The notes under the pieces are model-generated. The model saw nothing but the letters and a program-made list of their open reading frames with translations. It ran no database searches and was not told where the DNA came from. 64,000 nucleotides of DNA. Source: Flaccisagitta enflata. Taxonomy: Eukaryota > Chaetognatha > Sagittoidea > Aphragmophora. Each line of letters opens with the position of its first letter. Position 1 is the stretch's first letter. The position numbers were made by a program, and so were the translations under genes. This document shows positions 1 through 11,603 of this stretch, piece after piece. The stretch is taken from assembly GCA_965153355.1 (NCBI GenBank), contig OZ231126.1, positions 30,256,001 to 30,320,000 on the forward strand, written 5' to 3'.

Positions 1-399
1 AAAATCAATGAGCAACTTCCCATTATAATCCTATGAGGGGGAAAAGCAAAAATTTCAATTTTTTTTTTTTTTTTAGCTATGATCACCAAAACATTAAGAA
101 CATTTTTTTTAGCAATTATTACTCTTTAGTGATGGTCTATTTCATGACTGGTTTCATATAGTAACAGACTAAATTGAAAACCCTAAAACAATTTGTTTCT
201 TTTTTTTATGTAAAGGTAGTTTCAGAAGATATTCACAACTGAAGATTTTGCTGATCCATATTTGCCTTACGGGCCCGGGCCTAGCCTCTCGGCTACTCCT
301 AAACTTGGTGCCATATTCAGCCATTTTTAGTGATAATAGATATTCTTGTAATAATCACTTAGAGTTAACTCACATTTGTTAAGAGGGCCTTGAACAAAA

Positions 400-745
400 A
401 CACTTTTGGGCCTAGTAGTACTGTACCCTGGGTACAGCATGTAAATTTAAAAAATGAAAAATATTCTATGTTTGTGTTCAATCATAATAAATATGACTCA
501 ACTCCTTAGTGCCCATATAAATGGCCAAAATGAGTGGTAAGGCTATTTTAACAATTTTGACCAAAAATGCCAAAATCCTCCAACATTGGCTCTACCACCC
601 ATTTTTGGTCCTTTATATGGGCACTAAGGAGTTGAGGTCCCATATTTTTTATTCTTGAATATAAAAAGCACAAACATAGAAGAATACTAACTTTTTTTTC
701 AAAATTTCTATACTTCAGGTACTCCCGGCACTTAGCACTTCCTAG
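400..745. repeat. Fold-back (inverted) repeat
   Basis: The left arm around 470-540 is the approximate reverse complement of 590-670. The segment around ACTCCTTAGTGCCCATATAA is mirrored at about 605-640, and the outer parts near 425-470 and 690-735 also pair. This fits a decayed MITE-type element with a short loop. No clear target duplication was found. Confidence 0.55.
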
Positions 746-1366
746 GGGTAAAACCTGTGAATGATTTTTTTGGTTCAATTTTTCCTAATAGATTCTTTGG
801 GCTAATACAAGAAGATTGACACCAAGATTGTCCTTTTACTATAAAAAATAGCTGAGATATAGCTTTTCAAAGTTCTGGGGGTACCCGGGGGGTCCAAAAT
901 TTCAAGCCCCCCTAAAACCCAAAATATGGGTCCGAGAGCGAAAATCTTTGGGATTCTTGAATATCTCCCCGAGGGCTACCTTTACACCAAAAATGAGCAA
1001 ATTCTATTTTTTTAGGGTTTTCAGTTTGGGTGATCTGTCATGAAACCACCCTATAATGGTACAACTCGCCAATTTGGAGTAATAGCACCTTGCTATATTA
1101 CCAACTCTCAGAAAGAGGATTCTAGATAAGCTCTGTTGTAAATTTTCCTCTTTAAGCCACGTTCTGTTGATATATTGTTTACAATTCAAACCTATTCTTT
1201 TTGACAGTAGATAAAAAGAATGTGCATTGATAAAATTCCCTTTCATTTGATATGTTGCACTATATGGTTTTGATTGAAAATTGAATTTTCATATTCTAGG
1301 CCACCTATGTAATTGTTAATAATAAAGGTGGCTAATCGCCGTAGGAAAAAGAGTGAATGCTGAGAA

Positions 1367-1520
1367 AAAGAGTTATGACGCCGGGATTGCGGACAGGGCA
1401 TCTAACTCCCCCATCCACATCCTAACCCCACACACAAGCATCTAGACCGCTTGTTTTTCGACTTTTCCACTTGGACGGACAGACGGACCGACAGAGCAAT
1501 AGATGGACTGACAGACTGAC
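1367..1520 (+). mobile_element. Tag-hairpin element, subfamily A, degraded
   Basis: It has the body seen in better copies at 27713 and 46503: GATTGCGGACAGGG, a CCCCACACACAAGCATCTA stretch, then GGACGGACAGACGGACCGAC tetranucleotides followed by ACAGAGC. The terminal hairpin is not intact. Confidence 0.4.
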
Positions 1521-1639
1521 GGACAATGCCTTTCATAGAGTCCAGAGTCAAAATGAGAGAAAGACTGCACTGCCAGGATGCTCAATCATAACCATTTCAA
1601 AGTTCAAATAGCCTTCAACTAACTTGATTCCTTGTTTTT

Positions 1640-1890
1640 GGGATAAATGCAAAAAATGCGAAAAAACATAAAAAGATTTATAAAATCATAGCTCCAAAAC
1701 TATCAATCGCACAGAATTCTGCTGGCGTCATCTGAAAGAGGAGTTCATTAGCTCTTTCTAGCTATCAATTTCATGCAGAGTACCATTTGGACCCAAAGCT
1801 TATCAATCTCTCAAACGCTTTTCATGGAAAAAAAGGAAACTTTTCTTCGCGGAAATCAAAAAGTCTTCGAATCTTCGAATCTTGACTTTT
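1640..1890 (+). repeat. Interspersed repeat, copy 1 (copy 2 at 15470-15720)
   Basis: The two stretches share an extended diverged match, including CATCTGAAAGAG, AGCTATCAATTTCATGC and AGTACCATTT in the same order. Copy 1 lies inside the split palindromic repeat at 1217-1985. Confidence 0.5.
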
Positions 1891-2065
1891 TTCCAAATAA
1901 TGGTGGCTTAAGAAATGAAAATGTTATTTCTTTTTAAAACCCTATAGTGCGACCTATCAAATGAAAGAAAATTAGATCAGGATTAACAATATGCTGTCAA
2001 AAAATAAGTTAGACCAACCTGCAAAATTATTAATGTAAAATGAAGCTTAATATAATGAATTTCTG

Positions 2066-2212
2066 TAGTCGCTTCATATTTGTATGTGTGGATATTGATC
2101 GATATCGATATCCGGTAGTAGCTCCTTTGGCACAGTCGAAATTGCTCAATCGACAAAACAAAAGAGCAGGCCAACCATGCCAATCCATGCAATGCTCGCT
2201 CGTAATGCCATC
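2066..2212 (+). repeat. Left arm of a 147-bp inverted repeat
   Basis: This is nearly identical to the reverse complement of 7427-7572, including GATATCCGGTAGTAGCTCC and GAGCAGGCCAACC. The pair encloses about 5.2 kb. It may be the terminal inverted repeats of a large DNA transposon or two inverted copies of a smaller repeat. Confidence 0.75.
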
Positions 2213-2431
2213 TTTTGATCGCTACTCGAACCTACCGGTCGATTAGCTCCGAATATTTTCCAAATATTACTAAAAATAAGTAATTTCATCGCCTTAACGG
2301 ACTTCATACACTGTCACGATTGTTACAAGTGGTCCGTATCTTTCCTCGGTCAAGTTCCCTCACGCAGGGCCTTCCTGTGGACGGGAATCTGGTTCCACGT
2401 CCGTTTCAAGCAACCGAGTCAATTTTAACAG

Positions 2432-2456
2432 CAACTGACGTCATAACAAGATGGCT
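2432..2456 (+). promoter_or_regulatory. Possible CRE/YY1-like core sequence
   Basis: A palindromic TGACGTCA is followed within a few bases by CAAGATGGCTGCC, which resembles the YY1 initiator-type motif AAGATGGC. The surrounding 2.4-2.9 kb is GC-rich. No recognisable coding exon follows, so promoter activity is only a possibility. Confidence 0.2.
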
Positions 2457-2990
2457 GCCTCCTGCTGTTTTCAAGGATAAGTTTCCTTCTCATTTTTGAA
2501 TCTCGTCTTCGCCCGGCTAAACTGAATGGCAAGTCAAAGTCCCCGCGTCCTGCGCCTCTACAATGGTCGCCAATTGCCGCTGACTTCTCCTTCGCGCTTC
2601 TCCGTACCCATGCCGGGTCCATCTGTCCATGCGGATCAAGGCCCGCCGAAGTCCGTCGCAATCATTCTACAACGTCCTACGCTGCTGCGAGAGTCGCCGG
2701 TTGCCTCCCCTTCTCCTTCGCGCTTCTCCGCACCCTTGCCGGGTTCCTCTGTCCATACAGATCAAGGCCCCGCTCTTCTGCCGCCTCCGTCCCCCCAGCC
2801 CATAGGGTTACGATGGCGACGATTCAGAAGAAGAATGCTTATCTTCTGCAGCAGCAGCTTCTCCAGCAGCAGCAGCTTTCTTCAGGATGCAGCAGGAGTG
2901 AAACTCGTATTTTCATCAAAGGTTAAATTGAGCAGGGTTGGATGTAATGATTGATTGATTGATTTTTGTCTCATATCGGACCTTGGTGGA

Positions 2991-3077
2991 ATTTCATCCA
3001 CACATACAAATATGAAGCGACTACAGAATAAATATTTCTTCCTGAAATGTTTTTCTTAGTCGCGGAGTATTTGTATG
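2991..3077 (-). repeat. Inverted junction fragment of the 2066/7427 repeat family
   Basis: The first half is the exact reverse complement of about 2060-2092. The second half (about 3023-3068) is almost identical to the reverse complement of 7561-7606, which lies in the intron just before the first ISWI exon seen here. It therefore joins the element end to a sequence flanking the distant arm. Confidence 0.65.
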
Positions 3078-6000
3078 GCCCTCCATCCATCCCCATCTCC
3101 ATCCCTTTTTGGTTCTCATATGATTCATCATTTCTCAATTATTAATCCATTCTTTCCCTTTCTCTCTTTTTCCTTTTCATGTACGACTCCCTTCGCCTTC
3201 ATCCTCGCTGCGTCGCTGCTGCTGCTGCTGCTATGGGGTGGCTTACCATTATACCCTACCTCAAGCTCGCAGGGTGACCTTTAAGGCTGCACCAGGGGCG
3301 CCCCCCCCTCTTCCTGGCGTCCATCCCTGATGGCGCTGCCACCTCCACTGCCACTGCGCACGCTGGAGGGGGCACAGGAAGATGTGAGTAGATCACTCCT
3401 AACTTGGTTTCGGCCAACATGGTGGGTCTTGGTATAATGGGCATACTAGAAGAGGCCTTTGATATTTTCTCATTCCTCTGTGTATGCTGTCATGAGTGAT
3501 TGTCAGAGTAGAAGACGAGTTTCATCAGGCCAAGTCACTCTGTTTTTTGCTCATGGCTGATTGCCTTCTGAGTCACTGGGTGGCTCAGGATTATGGAGGT
3601 AACTGCATGGCGAAGAAGCCGGAGGCGCCGAGGAAGATTCGGCGCCGCCGGAGGACGCCTTCACAAGTCTCCTAGGAGTCATGTCGGTGTCCGGGTCGCA
3701 TCATTCGCCGTCGAGGGCCTCATTCGATTTCGGCGCTGCCATTTTGTCCACGAGGAGAAAAATGCTACTCATGCGCCATTGGAGAAGCCGCCGTCATACG
3801 TGCATAGTCTCTATTCGGCATAGCGCCTATTCGGCATAGCGCAAAGTCGACAAAGTTCCTCCGGAATGCTTTGCCATCTGCCATGCATGCACAAGCTAGC
3901 GCCGCTTTTATTTTTGCGACGGTATGGTCCTTGGAGGTTGCCTCTCCGCAATTTGGTGTTTCCATTCATCATGGACAATGCACCAAAGATCAATGCGTAA
4001 GAAGTTGTTTACGCTCTACGCATACTTTTCAGCCTTCAGAAAAGTTATCGCTCTTTCAGGTCGGCTGCTCCACTACTTCTATTGCCAATTGAAGTTTCAG
4101 GTAAAAATCTGTCATTCAATTGTTTTTGATTCTCAACTTGTAGAGAAGTCGCCAGCAATGAGAAGTTTATTTACATATTATGGTTTGACCATCCTCTTTG
4201 AGTAGACGCTGGTGGTCATTCGCAAGGCTGTTAGCCTTGCCATCGCCATATACTCCTAGTCTTCATTGGCGATTACCAAAAGTGGAACAAGGCACTGTTT
4301 CTTATGGCATCCAATTATTGTTAAAATTTTTCAAAAGCTGGATGCATAAATAACCCTATTACAGCTGTTTTGTAAGAAAGACATCTTTCTCCTCCTCCTC
4401 CTGCATTGGCGGTACATTCGTCAGGTCCTGAATGTTATTCAGGTCCTGATGTGAGTGGTCGAGGAGGTGTATATCGCCCTTGTTTACTTGCTCTAGTTTC
4501 GGCCTTCTGCCTCATATCATTAACCCCTTCCTTCCTGACTCCGCTTCATGCCATCATCATCGAGGTTTCTGACGATCTTTAGCATGGGCCTGTAGCGATA
4601 GTCCTTCTAGAATTTGCTGAGTCCATTGAAGGCAGACATTTTTATGCGAAGTTTGAAGTATTCTACATAATCTCTGTAAGAGATTGCGTAAGTTTCATAT
4701 GATCGTTGATCAGGTCTATTTTGGAAAATCAAAATTTACCTTTTCGCATATTTTATTTTATAGTTTCTACGACTTAAGAATTCCTCATCGTTTTGGGAAA
4801 TTTTTGCTGTTTCACCATTTCCCGGAACTATCATATCGCGCCCCTTCTAAAACTAAGTTTTGTGGTGCTAACGTTAGCCTCGCCTCTCGTGTCATTGTAT
4901 GGGTTTATTTCATTGGTTGAATTTAACCCTTCTTGTACCTCAAAGCCTCTTTGATTGTATTGACATTTGACCAGGGCCAGACGACGAACGTAGCCTTAGA
5001 TGTGTAAATGACTTTTTTAGGGTACCATCGTTTTTTACTGAGTGAATTCCAGATTCCTTGTTGCTTTTTTCTTCATTTTATGGATCAAAAAAATAACTAC
5101 CCGAAATTTCTTTGGTCAGTTTCTAGTCTTTAATTACAAATTGTTCGCGATGGTTGTGAGTCATAGTGCTATGAAAAAAGTAGGGAAGTGTCGATTGACC
5201 ATTCTGTGCATCAGGTTGGTTGAACAACAAAATGCTCTGTTAATGGAAGTTATGATGATTGCTAATGAATATTCTTTTCTTTCCTAGTTGACCTGTTCGA
5301 CCTCACTTTTTTCCAACTCCTATAACCGGAAGAATTGATTTTACTACAGATTCTTTTTAGTTAAACATGGTTCTGTGGGAATCAGGGGAGGAACCAATTC
5401 TTCCGGCAGTTTAGGTACCCTGCGTACCCCCCCTGGACCAGGGCCGGTTTCCGTCATTCCTGTTTTTCTTTTTGATTCAAATCTTGAATGGACGGTATTA
5501 TTATTATTTTCCTTAGGAAAAGATTAATTTGACTGAGTCAGGTCTATCTCTTGCCTTATGATAATCCTGTCCAAGATTTTAGCCCTTGGGTGCTCATTTT
5601 ATCAATCCCTATTATTTCTAGGTCTTGATTGCGTATCCGCCCCAATTTGTTTTAGGTTGGATTGTGGTCAGGAAGATGTTTTCATTTCGCATCTTCTTGG
5701 ACGGTATTTGTTGATGAGCGCTATGTGCCCCCACCCTCTAGGGTGGATCCTATGGGCTAAAATTTGTTTTATTGAGTTGGTTCTTTCAGAAACATCTTCA
5801 ATGGGCCTTCTGCCCATCTTTTCTCCGTCTAACGCTTCTTTTCCCCCCTAACTCTTTTAGGTTGGGAGTTTCTGCAAGATGTCTTTTACATCTTCAGACG
5901 GTATTCGTCATTGGCAGCTGGGCTAACCGCCTCTTTTGGCGGTTCTACTTAAATTTTCATCCTTTTAACAATTTCTCACAGAAATTCCCAAAAGATGGAT

Positions 6001-7426
6001 GGGCATCTCCCATTGTGGATGCCATTTTTAGCTGAGTATCCCCTCCCTCTGAGCGGATCCTGCCGTTTTAAAATTTTAGTCCTTTTTGATCGATTCTTGC
6101 AGAAATTTTCTCGATTGGGATAGGCTTTTTCCCCTAGGGGAATGCCCCTTCAAGCTGTAGGCCACCTTTGGATGGCTCCTGCTTCATACTATCATAATCA
6201 TTTCGATTGTTTTTTTCACAGGGAATCTTCGTCGTAATTGACAATATTCCTTTGATGCCCCCCTTCTAAGCAATGTGCCTTTTTTCAGGTGGCATCAGTT
6301 TGCTTCTGTCATAATCATTTTGATTGTTCCTCTCAGGAGATCTTAGAAGTTAATGGATATCGTTCCATTAAGGTTCCCTTAAGAATCTAAGCTTATTCTG
6401 TTTGTCATATTCTTGACCTTGTTCATGACCATTAGTTCATGGACGATCTGTTGTTGAACTACTGTTGTTTCTCATTAGTTGTAACACATTTTCCCCACTG
6501 CCTTACCTCTCTCAGATCCAAGACAGTGGCCTCCCTTTCTTAGCCTCCTCTCTTTTCAGGAGTTGTGTGCAAAAAGTATGGCTTTAACATTCTACTTCCT
6601 TCCCTTACATGTATGTAGAATGTAATGTAAATATTATGGTTAATATTTTTTCCGGCTCTTAGCCCTTTGAGATCATGAGCCTCGAAGGTTGTACTTCTCC
6701 TTTTCTTGGGAAAAGAAAGAGGGGGGGTGTTGGTTTGGGAATCGCTCTCCATCTCTCCCTCCCGCGGGTGACTTTTGCCCTGTCCTTTCATAATAATTTA
6801 GATTATTTCTCAAAGGAGTCTTCGTTGTAAATGGAATTCGCTCCATTTTGACTTGTAAATCGGTCAGACCTGTTCCCTTTGGTCTTTCCTTTGTGTTTTA
6901 TTTTTGCGCCGCCAGATAAATTATGACTATTTCTCAGGTTACCGCCCTGGAAAGACTGCTCATTAGGCGGAGTGGATTGGTCTCATTCCTCCCTCCATCA
7001 TGTTTTTTTCCCTTTTATTCTTTGTAAGAGATACTCTTCAGGTTATCGTATATCTCTCCTTCCCATATGTATAACATATGGGGGGGGGGGGTTTCCCATT
7101 GGATTATTTATTGCCTAAAGCATAATCCTTAGCTCATTTTCCTTTCTCCTCTCTCAGAGATATTGAAAATGTCCACCCTTCATCCTTTTGCCTGTAAGCT
7201 TTTAACAGGTGCTGTTCTTGCGATCATGCCATGCTAGTCTTACGGACGTGTTTCGCGCTTCCTTTCGTTGCGCGGACATTACAGCGCCGCCGGTTTCGAC
7301 ACATCCCATATTGGTTGCGGTCGCATTCGCGCGCAGCGCCTTCATGTAGATATTCTCCATGCTGACTGAGCGTGCGCTCGCTCGTTTTTCCGGCACTATT
7401 GCCGTCAGCTTCGTGGTGATCTTCTC

Positions 7427-7572
7427 GATGGCATTACAAGCGAGCATTGCATGGATTGGCACGGTTGGCCTGCTCTTTTGTTTTGTCGATTGAGCAATTC
7501 GACTGTGCCAAAGGAGCTACTACCGGATATCGATGTCGATCAATATCCACACATACAATTACTCCGCGACTA
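7427..7572 (-). repeat. Right arm of the 147-bp inverted repeat
   Basis: Reverse complement of 2066-2212 with a few mismatches. It ends about 100 bp upstream of the first ISWI exon in the window, so the repeat sits inside an ISWI intron. Confidence 0.75.
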
Positions 7573-7672
7573 AGAAAAACATTTCAGGAAGAAATATTTA
7601 TTCTCAAGACGGTGTGCTCGTGACTTTTTCCATCATTCAGTCAATAAAAGTTTCCATATATCTTTCACTCAG

Positions 7673-9071
7673 TCCCGCGCGATCCCGACTTGCCCTCGGC
7701 GGAAGCGGCCAAGAAGCAGAAGGAAGAGCAACGGAAAATCGACGAAGCGGAAGTCCTCAATGACGAGGAGGCCGAGGAGAAGGAGCAACTCCTCACGCAA
7801 GGATTCACCAACTGGAACAAACGCGACTTCAATCAGTTTATCAAAGCCAACGAAAAATGGGGCAGGGATGATATCGACAACATCTCACAGGTATAACTAG
7901 GTGGAGTAATAGTTCTCTTTAGGCAAACTGAACTATACGAAGACGTTATGGAAGCCCATTTCAGCCTAAGACTAGATTTAAGGCACTGTGTCGCATGCGA
8001 GAAGGTAGCGGACTATGAGTTTGGTCAGTGATGAAAAGAAAACGCCGGACATGGACTACACACCAAAGTCTGACCGACGGAGCAACCATCTGAGAATCCT
8101 GCCTACACCTTTTTGCCTTTCAGGATGTGGAAGGGAAGACGCCGGAAGAAGTGATGGAATACAGTTCGGTGTTTTGGGATCGTTGCAACGAGTTAACAGA
8201 CTACGACAAAATCATGGCTCAAATCGAACGCGGAGAGGCCAAGATTCAACGAAGGATCTCCATTAAGAAAGCCCTCGACGCGAAGATGGCCAGATATCGA
8301 GCCCCCTTCCACCAATTGAGACTACAATACGGCACCAACAAGGGCAAGAACTACACCGAAGAGGAAGACCGGTGAGAGAATTTTACCTTCTTTTACATTG
8401 ATACGATTACAATTAGGCTCCACTACTAGGTGCATGTTAGGTATTGAGCAATGAGGCCGGATACACGGCAATCCAGTCGCGGACGGTTGGGCCGGAGCAG
8501 TAATGCAATTGCAATTCAAAAATGTTATGGAAGGACAGACGGATGGACCAAGGTGTAGAGTTACGTGTCCGCGACTGAAAACATGCCTCATAGTGAAGCT
8601 GCCTAACTGCCAATATAGAGATTGCTGCAAAGTAGTAGGTTGTATGCCTTATAGGCGGGCATGTCCTGTTAGCGGGAGCGCTCTAGCGGTGGTCCACTGA
8701 ATCTAAATTTACTAAATTGATAAAATTTTATATTACGCTTGCACTGACACATGCCGTAGAATGTGTATTTTAGAAGTTGGAAATCTACCACGATAATGTC
8801 CCTAAGAATCTTTGCTTTCGTTTCAGATTTTTGGTATGCATGCTGTGGAAGTTGGGATTTGACAAGGAGAATGTCTATGACGAGCTTCGCACGGCATGCC
8901 GACAGGCGCCACAATTCCGCTTCGATTGGTTCCTCAAGTCAAGAACTGCCCTTGAGCTGCAGGTGAGTCGCGTCGCTGGTTTCTCACTGATTTCGTGTGA
9001 AATCATTCATCATCGCAAATTGTCATCTCTATCAATCGGTTTCTAGCCTACTTCGTTTGATACGCTTACCC

Positions 9072-9169
<98 letters not shown>

Positions 9170-9426
9170 TTAATTCCATCTTTCAGCGTCGTTGCAACAC
9201 TCTGATAACGTTGATCGAGCGTGAAAACGCCGAATTGGAAGAACGAGAGAAATCCTCCAAGAGCAAAGGCGGGAAATCGAAAGGCGGCGCCGGCGCCGCG
9301 GGCGGAGGAGGCGGCGCCAACGCCGGCGGTGGAGCCAAAGGCGGCGGCAAGAGGAAAGCCGAAGCCCCGGCGGAAGCGCCCTCGGGGGCGGCCAAAGGAA
9401 GACCCGGCAAAAAGAAGAAGGCTTAG
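7673..9426 (+). CDS. SMARCA5/Iswi-like: ISWI-family chromatin-remodelling ATPase, C-terminal exons (HAND-SANT-SLIDE)
   Basis: Four exons: 7673-7890, 8124-8371, 8827-8962 and 9187-9426 (TAG stop), joined by GT-AG introns with matching phases. They encode about 280 residues from VPRDPDLP onward. The first exon enters in phase 1, so the ATPase exons lie upstream of the window. Family hallmarks are [30 protein letters not shown] (SANT), [31 protein letters not shown] (spacer helix), [20 protein letters not shown] and [12 protein letters not shown] (SLIDE), and [18 protein letters not shown] proteins slide and space nucleosomes as the motor of ACF, CHRAC and NURF complexes in the nucleus; the HAND-SANT-SLIDE module binds linker DNA. 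The tail is unusual: about 50 residues rich in Gly, Ala and Lys, ending in a GKKKKA basic cluster that may act as a nuclear-localisation signal. Identity is very secure; SMARCA1 versus SMARCA5 cannot be separated, and many invertebrates have one ISWI gene. Confidence 0.96.
8453..8580 (+). mobile_element. Tag-hairpin element, subfamily A, in ISWI intron
   Basis: It starts GAGGCCGGATACACGGCAAT, then CCAGTCGCGGACGG, a short GACAGACGGATGGACC block, and ends GGTGTAGAG plus a decayed hairpin TTACGTGTCCGCGACTGAAAA. It lies in the intron between ISWI exons 8124-8371 and 8827-8962, in the sense orientation. Confidence 0.7.
9073..9168 (+). repeat. (CTTT)n microsatellite in last ISWI intron
   Basis: About 24 uninterrupted tetranucleotide units, ending about 18 bp before the acceptor of the final ISWI exon. 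It forms an extended pyrimidine tract upstream of the 3' splice site. Confidence 0.95.
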
Positions 9427-9455
9427 ACTGCGGTCTGCGAATGATCCGGAACTTA

Positions 9456-9461
9456 AATAAA
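9456..9461 (+). terminator. Poly(A) signal of the ISWI gene
   Basis: A canonical AATAAA 30 bp after the ISWI stop codon. The 3' UTR is therefore probably very short. Confidence 0.7.
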
Positions 9462-10303
9462 TTGATTTTTCGCGATTCATGGGGCGAGAGCTTCGTCTTC
9501 GAAATCTGTGTAAGATGAAGAAATATTACACCAAGAGAAGATGCTGCCATTACCTGATTTACTGTCCGCATATTGCCCAACCCTCACTCGTATGTCTCTT
9601 ATGTGTCTCTATTTGTATCTTTCTTCATCCAAGACTTTCTCCTCTCAAACGTTGTTCACGCTAATTTTCATCATTTTTGACGACCCTTAAGCTTCACTCA
9701 CTAGATGTTTCGTTAGATCGCTGTTAGTACATCATGTTACCTTAGATATGGTAGGATTAAAAAAAGAAAACCTTGTTTTGACATCTTAGTGAACGTGAAG
9801 CGTTAATTCTGTTTTTCTTGCAGCAAACATGATTTCTTTTGTCGCATTTTACATCGCGTAATCTGTCTTTTAATATTCCTTATACATTTGTAAAATGCAA
9901 CTTGAGTTTTTACGCATTCCAATCTCATATCATTAGTTTTATTTCTCGCCGCAGTTTCCATGTATTACAAAAAGAAAACAAAATCCTTTCTCTGCTTTAT
10001 TCTGTTGAATGCATTGACTTAGTTTGGAAACAATAATTCAAACTGGGAAATTTCCCAGGTCATGCTAGGTTCATGCTAGCGGCGTGGTGTGACTGGTGTC
10101 AGTGCACCAGTGGGTTTGAGAAAGCCGCAGGCCTGCCCAAGATCATTGACCAAGATGTGAAAATGTAATTTTTGCATAAATTGACTGAGCTTGCCAGCAA
10201 GAATGGCAGTGTAGCAGCATGTAATCGAGGTAGCTTATTTGGACCGTCAGATATAAGAGTAAGAAGGAAAACTAATAGGGACTGAATAGAGGATAAAACT
10301 CTC

Positions 10304-10362
10304 AGGCGGCGATGTTGCCTCGCAGGCGGCGATGTTGCCTCGCAGGCGGCGATATTGCCTTT
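10304..10362 (+). repeat. Three tandem ~20-bp units
   Basis: GCAGGCGGCGATGTTGCCTC occurs three times head to tail with one substitution in the last unit. Each unit contains a GGCGGCGAT..GCC imperfect palindrome. Confidence 0.8.
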
Positions 10363-10517
10363 GTAGGTAATCGATTATCATTACCAATAGAATATATTTG
10401 CATCGTCACTCCATAGTGTACTCCCTCGCCGTCTGCTTTATCCGGTACCCACTACATTTTCCAGGGTGTCTAAAAACGCTGAAATTAATTTTCAACCCAT
10501 AGTTGTGTTTTTCCTTT

Positions 10518-10735
10518 CCAAAAATGCTTTCAAAAGAGCCATTGCGCGACTTTCAAATTAATCGGGAATCATCGTTAGGGTGACTTATAAGTTTCCATAG
10601 AAATGTATGACCGACAAAATTTGTATTATGGAGATATTGACTGTAATGATAATCAAATGCAAACTATAACCTCACCCAAACGGTGGTTCCTGATCGATAT
10701 GAAAGTCGCGCAATGGCTGATTAGAAAGCATTTTT
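10518..10735. repeat. Fold-back element (~215 bp)
   Basis: The left arm AAAAATGCTTTC..GCCATTGCGCGACTTTCA is mirrored by TGAAAGTCGCGCAATGGC..GAAAGCATTTTTA on the right. The loop contains short paired segments as well. The right end overlaps the start of the next tag-hairpin element. Confidence 0.65.
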
Positions 10736-10934
10736 AGTCGCGTGCACGTGACTGTACACCCCGCTTTGTCCGTCCGTCCATCCGTTGGTCTGTTTGTCCA
10801 TCACACTTTTACTTTTTTTATCAATTTTATTTCTTTGAGTCATTTAAAGTCATTTAAGAGTATACTGAGTCATTTTAACTTGTTTTGAATCAATCTGTAA
10901 GTCTCGCACGCGACTTATAGGTGTTAGCCTTGTT
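10731..10934 (-). mobile_element. Tag-hairpin element, subfamily A
   Basis: In this orientation the hairpin comes first: TTTTTAGTCGCGTGCACGTG, then CCCCGCTTTGTCCGTCCGTC. A run of GAGTCATTTAAA-type decamers follows, then GTCTCGCACGCGACTTATAG and GCCTTGTT. The tag AGTCGCG appears inverted near the far end, as in the other copies. Confidence 0.75.
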
Positions 10935-11286
10935 GCAAAGGAAAAATACTTATGCGAGGTGATGTTCAATTTTGGCTTTTTTGGGCAACCTGGCAAACTT
11001 AGTATCCACTAGCGCAATTCTTTCTATGGAATGAAACAAAAGCGCAAGGGCGTGGATCAAGCTTGTTGCATGTTTGGTCTATATGAGTCATTCATTACAA
11101 GATCTCTAATAGGGGCAGTATCAATCCTTTTCCTCCGTAATTGTTCGAAACCCTCCTCGCGTATGATCTGATAGATACGAGACGCATCAATAACTTCATG
11201 TACATATATCTCTAGTACATATATCTCTAGTGGAGGTTCTCCACTTATGAAATAGCAAGTCACTAATCGGGGAAAAAGTCACACTT

Positions 11287-11391
11287 GATTATAGATTATA
11301 GATTGAATAACAAGAACAAACAAGCAGTCAACCAGACAGATTATAGATTATAGATTGAATAACAAGAACAAACAAGCAGTCAACCAGACAG
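11287..11391 (+). repeat. 52-bp perfect tandem duplication
   Basis: The unit beginning GATTATAGATTATAGATTG and ending CAGTCAACCAGACA occurs twice in direct succession. Confidence 0.85.
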
Positions 11392-11603
11392 CATAAGATG
11401 CTCTCACAAAAAACCTACATTGAAAAAAAGAAATTACCATTTACGACTTTTTTTTTTTCAGTCGGCGATCAGTCGCCTTTATCGGTAATGTAAGCCTCCA
11501 AATTAAACATAGACACCGAAATTTTATGGTCATTTTTGGCTGATACGCGTCACGTCAAGGAATAGGACAGACAATATTAGAATTTTTTCGCGCAACTGAC
11601 TCG

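Larger units (their letters stand above)
1..2065. other. Intergenic repeat-derived DNA, no gene seen
   Basis: AT-rich sequence with only short chance reading frames. It contains an imperfect fold-back (arms about 410-560 and 575-740), half of a palindromic repeat family (1217-1330 against 1890-1985, related to 12794-13398), and a repeat at 1640-1890 that recurs at about 15470-15720. I see no exon-like segment with splice sites. Confidence 0.6.
2213..7426. other. 5.2-kb interior between inverted repeats, no recognised gene
   Basis: GC-richer sequence (2400-3900) with uninterrupted but unrecognised frames, for example 2526-2954 (+), 3593-3823 (+) and 7202-7462 (-). Then 4600-7100 carries diverged repeats of a motif like ATAATCATTT(C/T)GATTGTT followed by a CAG-G(A/G)ATCTT-type stretch (about 5950, 6190, 6310, 6790 and 6940). 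No transposase motif is recognisable. A short inverted piece at 2991-3077 duplicates both the left-arm end and the right-arm flank (7561-7606), so the block has been rearranged more than once. Confidence 0.45.
9462..11603. other. Intergenic region between ISWI and the oxygenase-like gene
   Basis: No exon recognised. It holds a threefold 20-bp tandem (GCAGGCGGCGATGTTGCCTC, 10304-10362), a fold-back at 10518-10735, a subfamily A element at 10731-10934, a 17-bp doublet (GTACATATATCTCTAGT, about 11199-11232) and a 52-bp tandem duplication at 11287-11391. Confidence 0.6.

Noticed and set aside
2526-2954. Open frame of 142 codons starting MASQSPRVLRLYNG
   Set aside because: Contains an internal duplicated segment and low-complexity Ser runs, no recognisable domain, and lies in a repeat-framed block.
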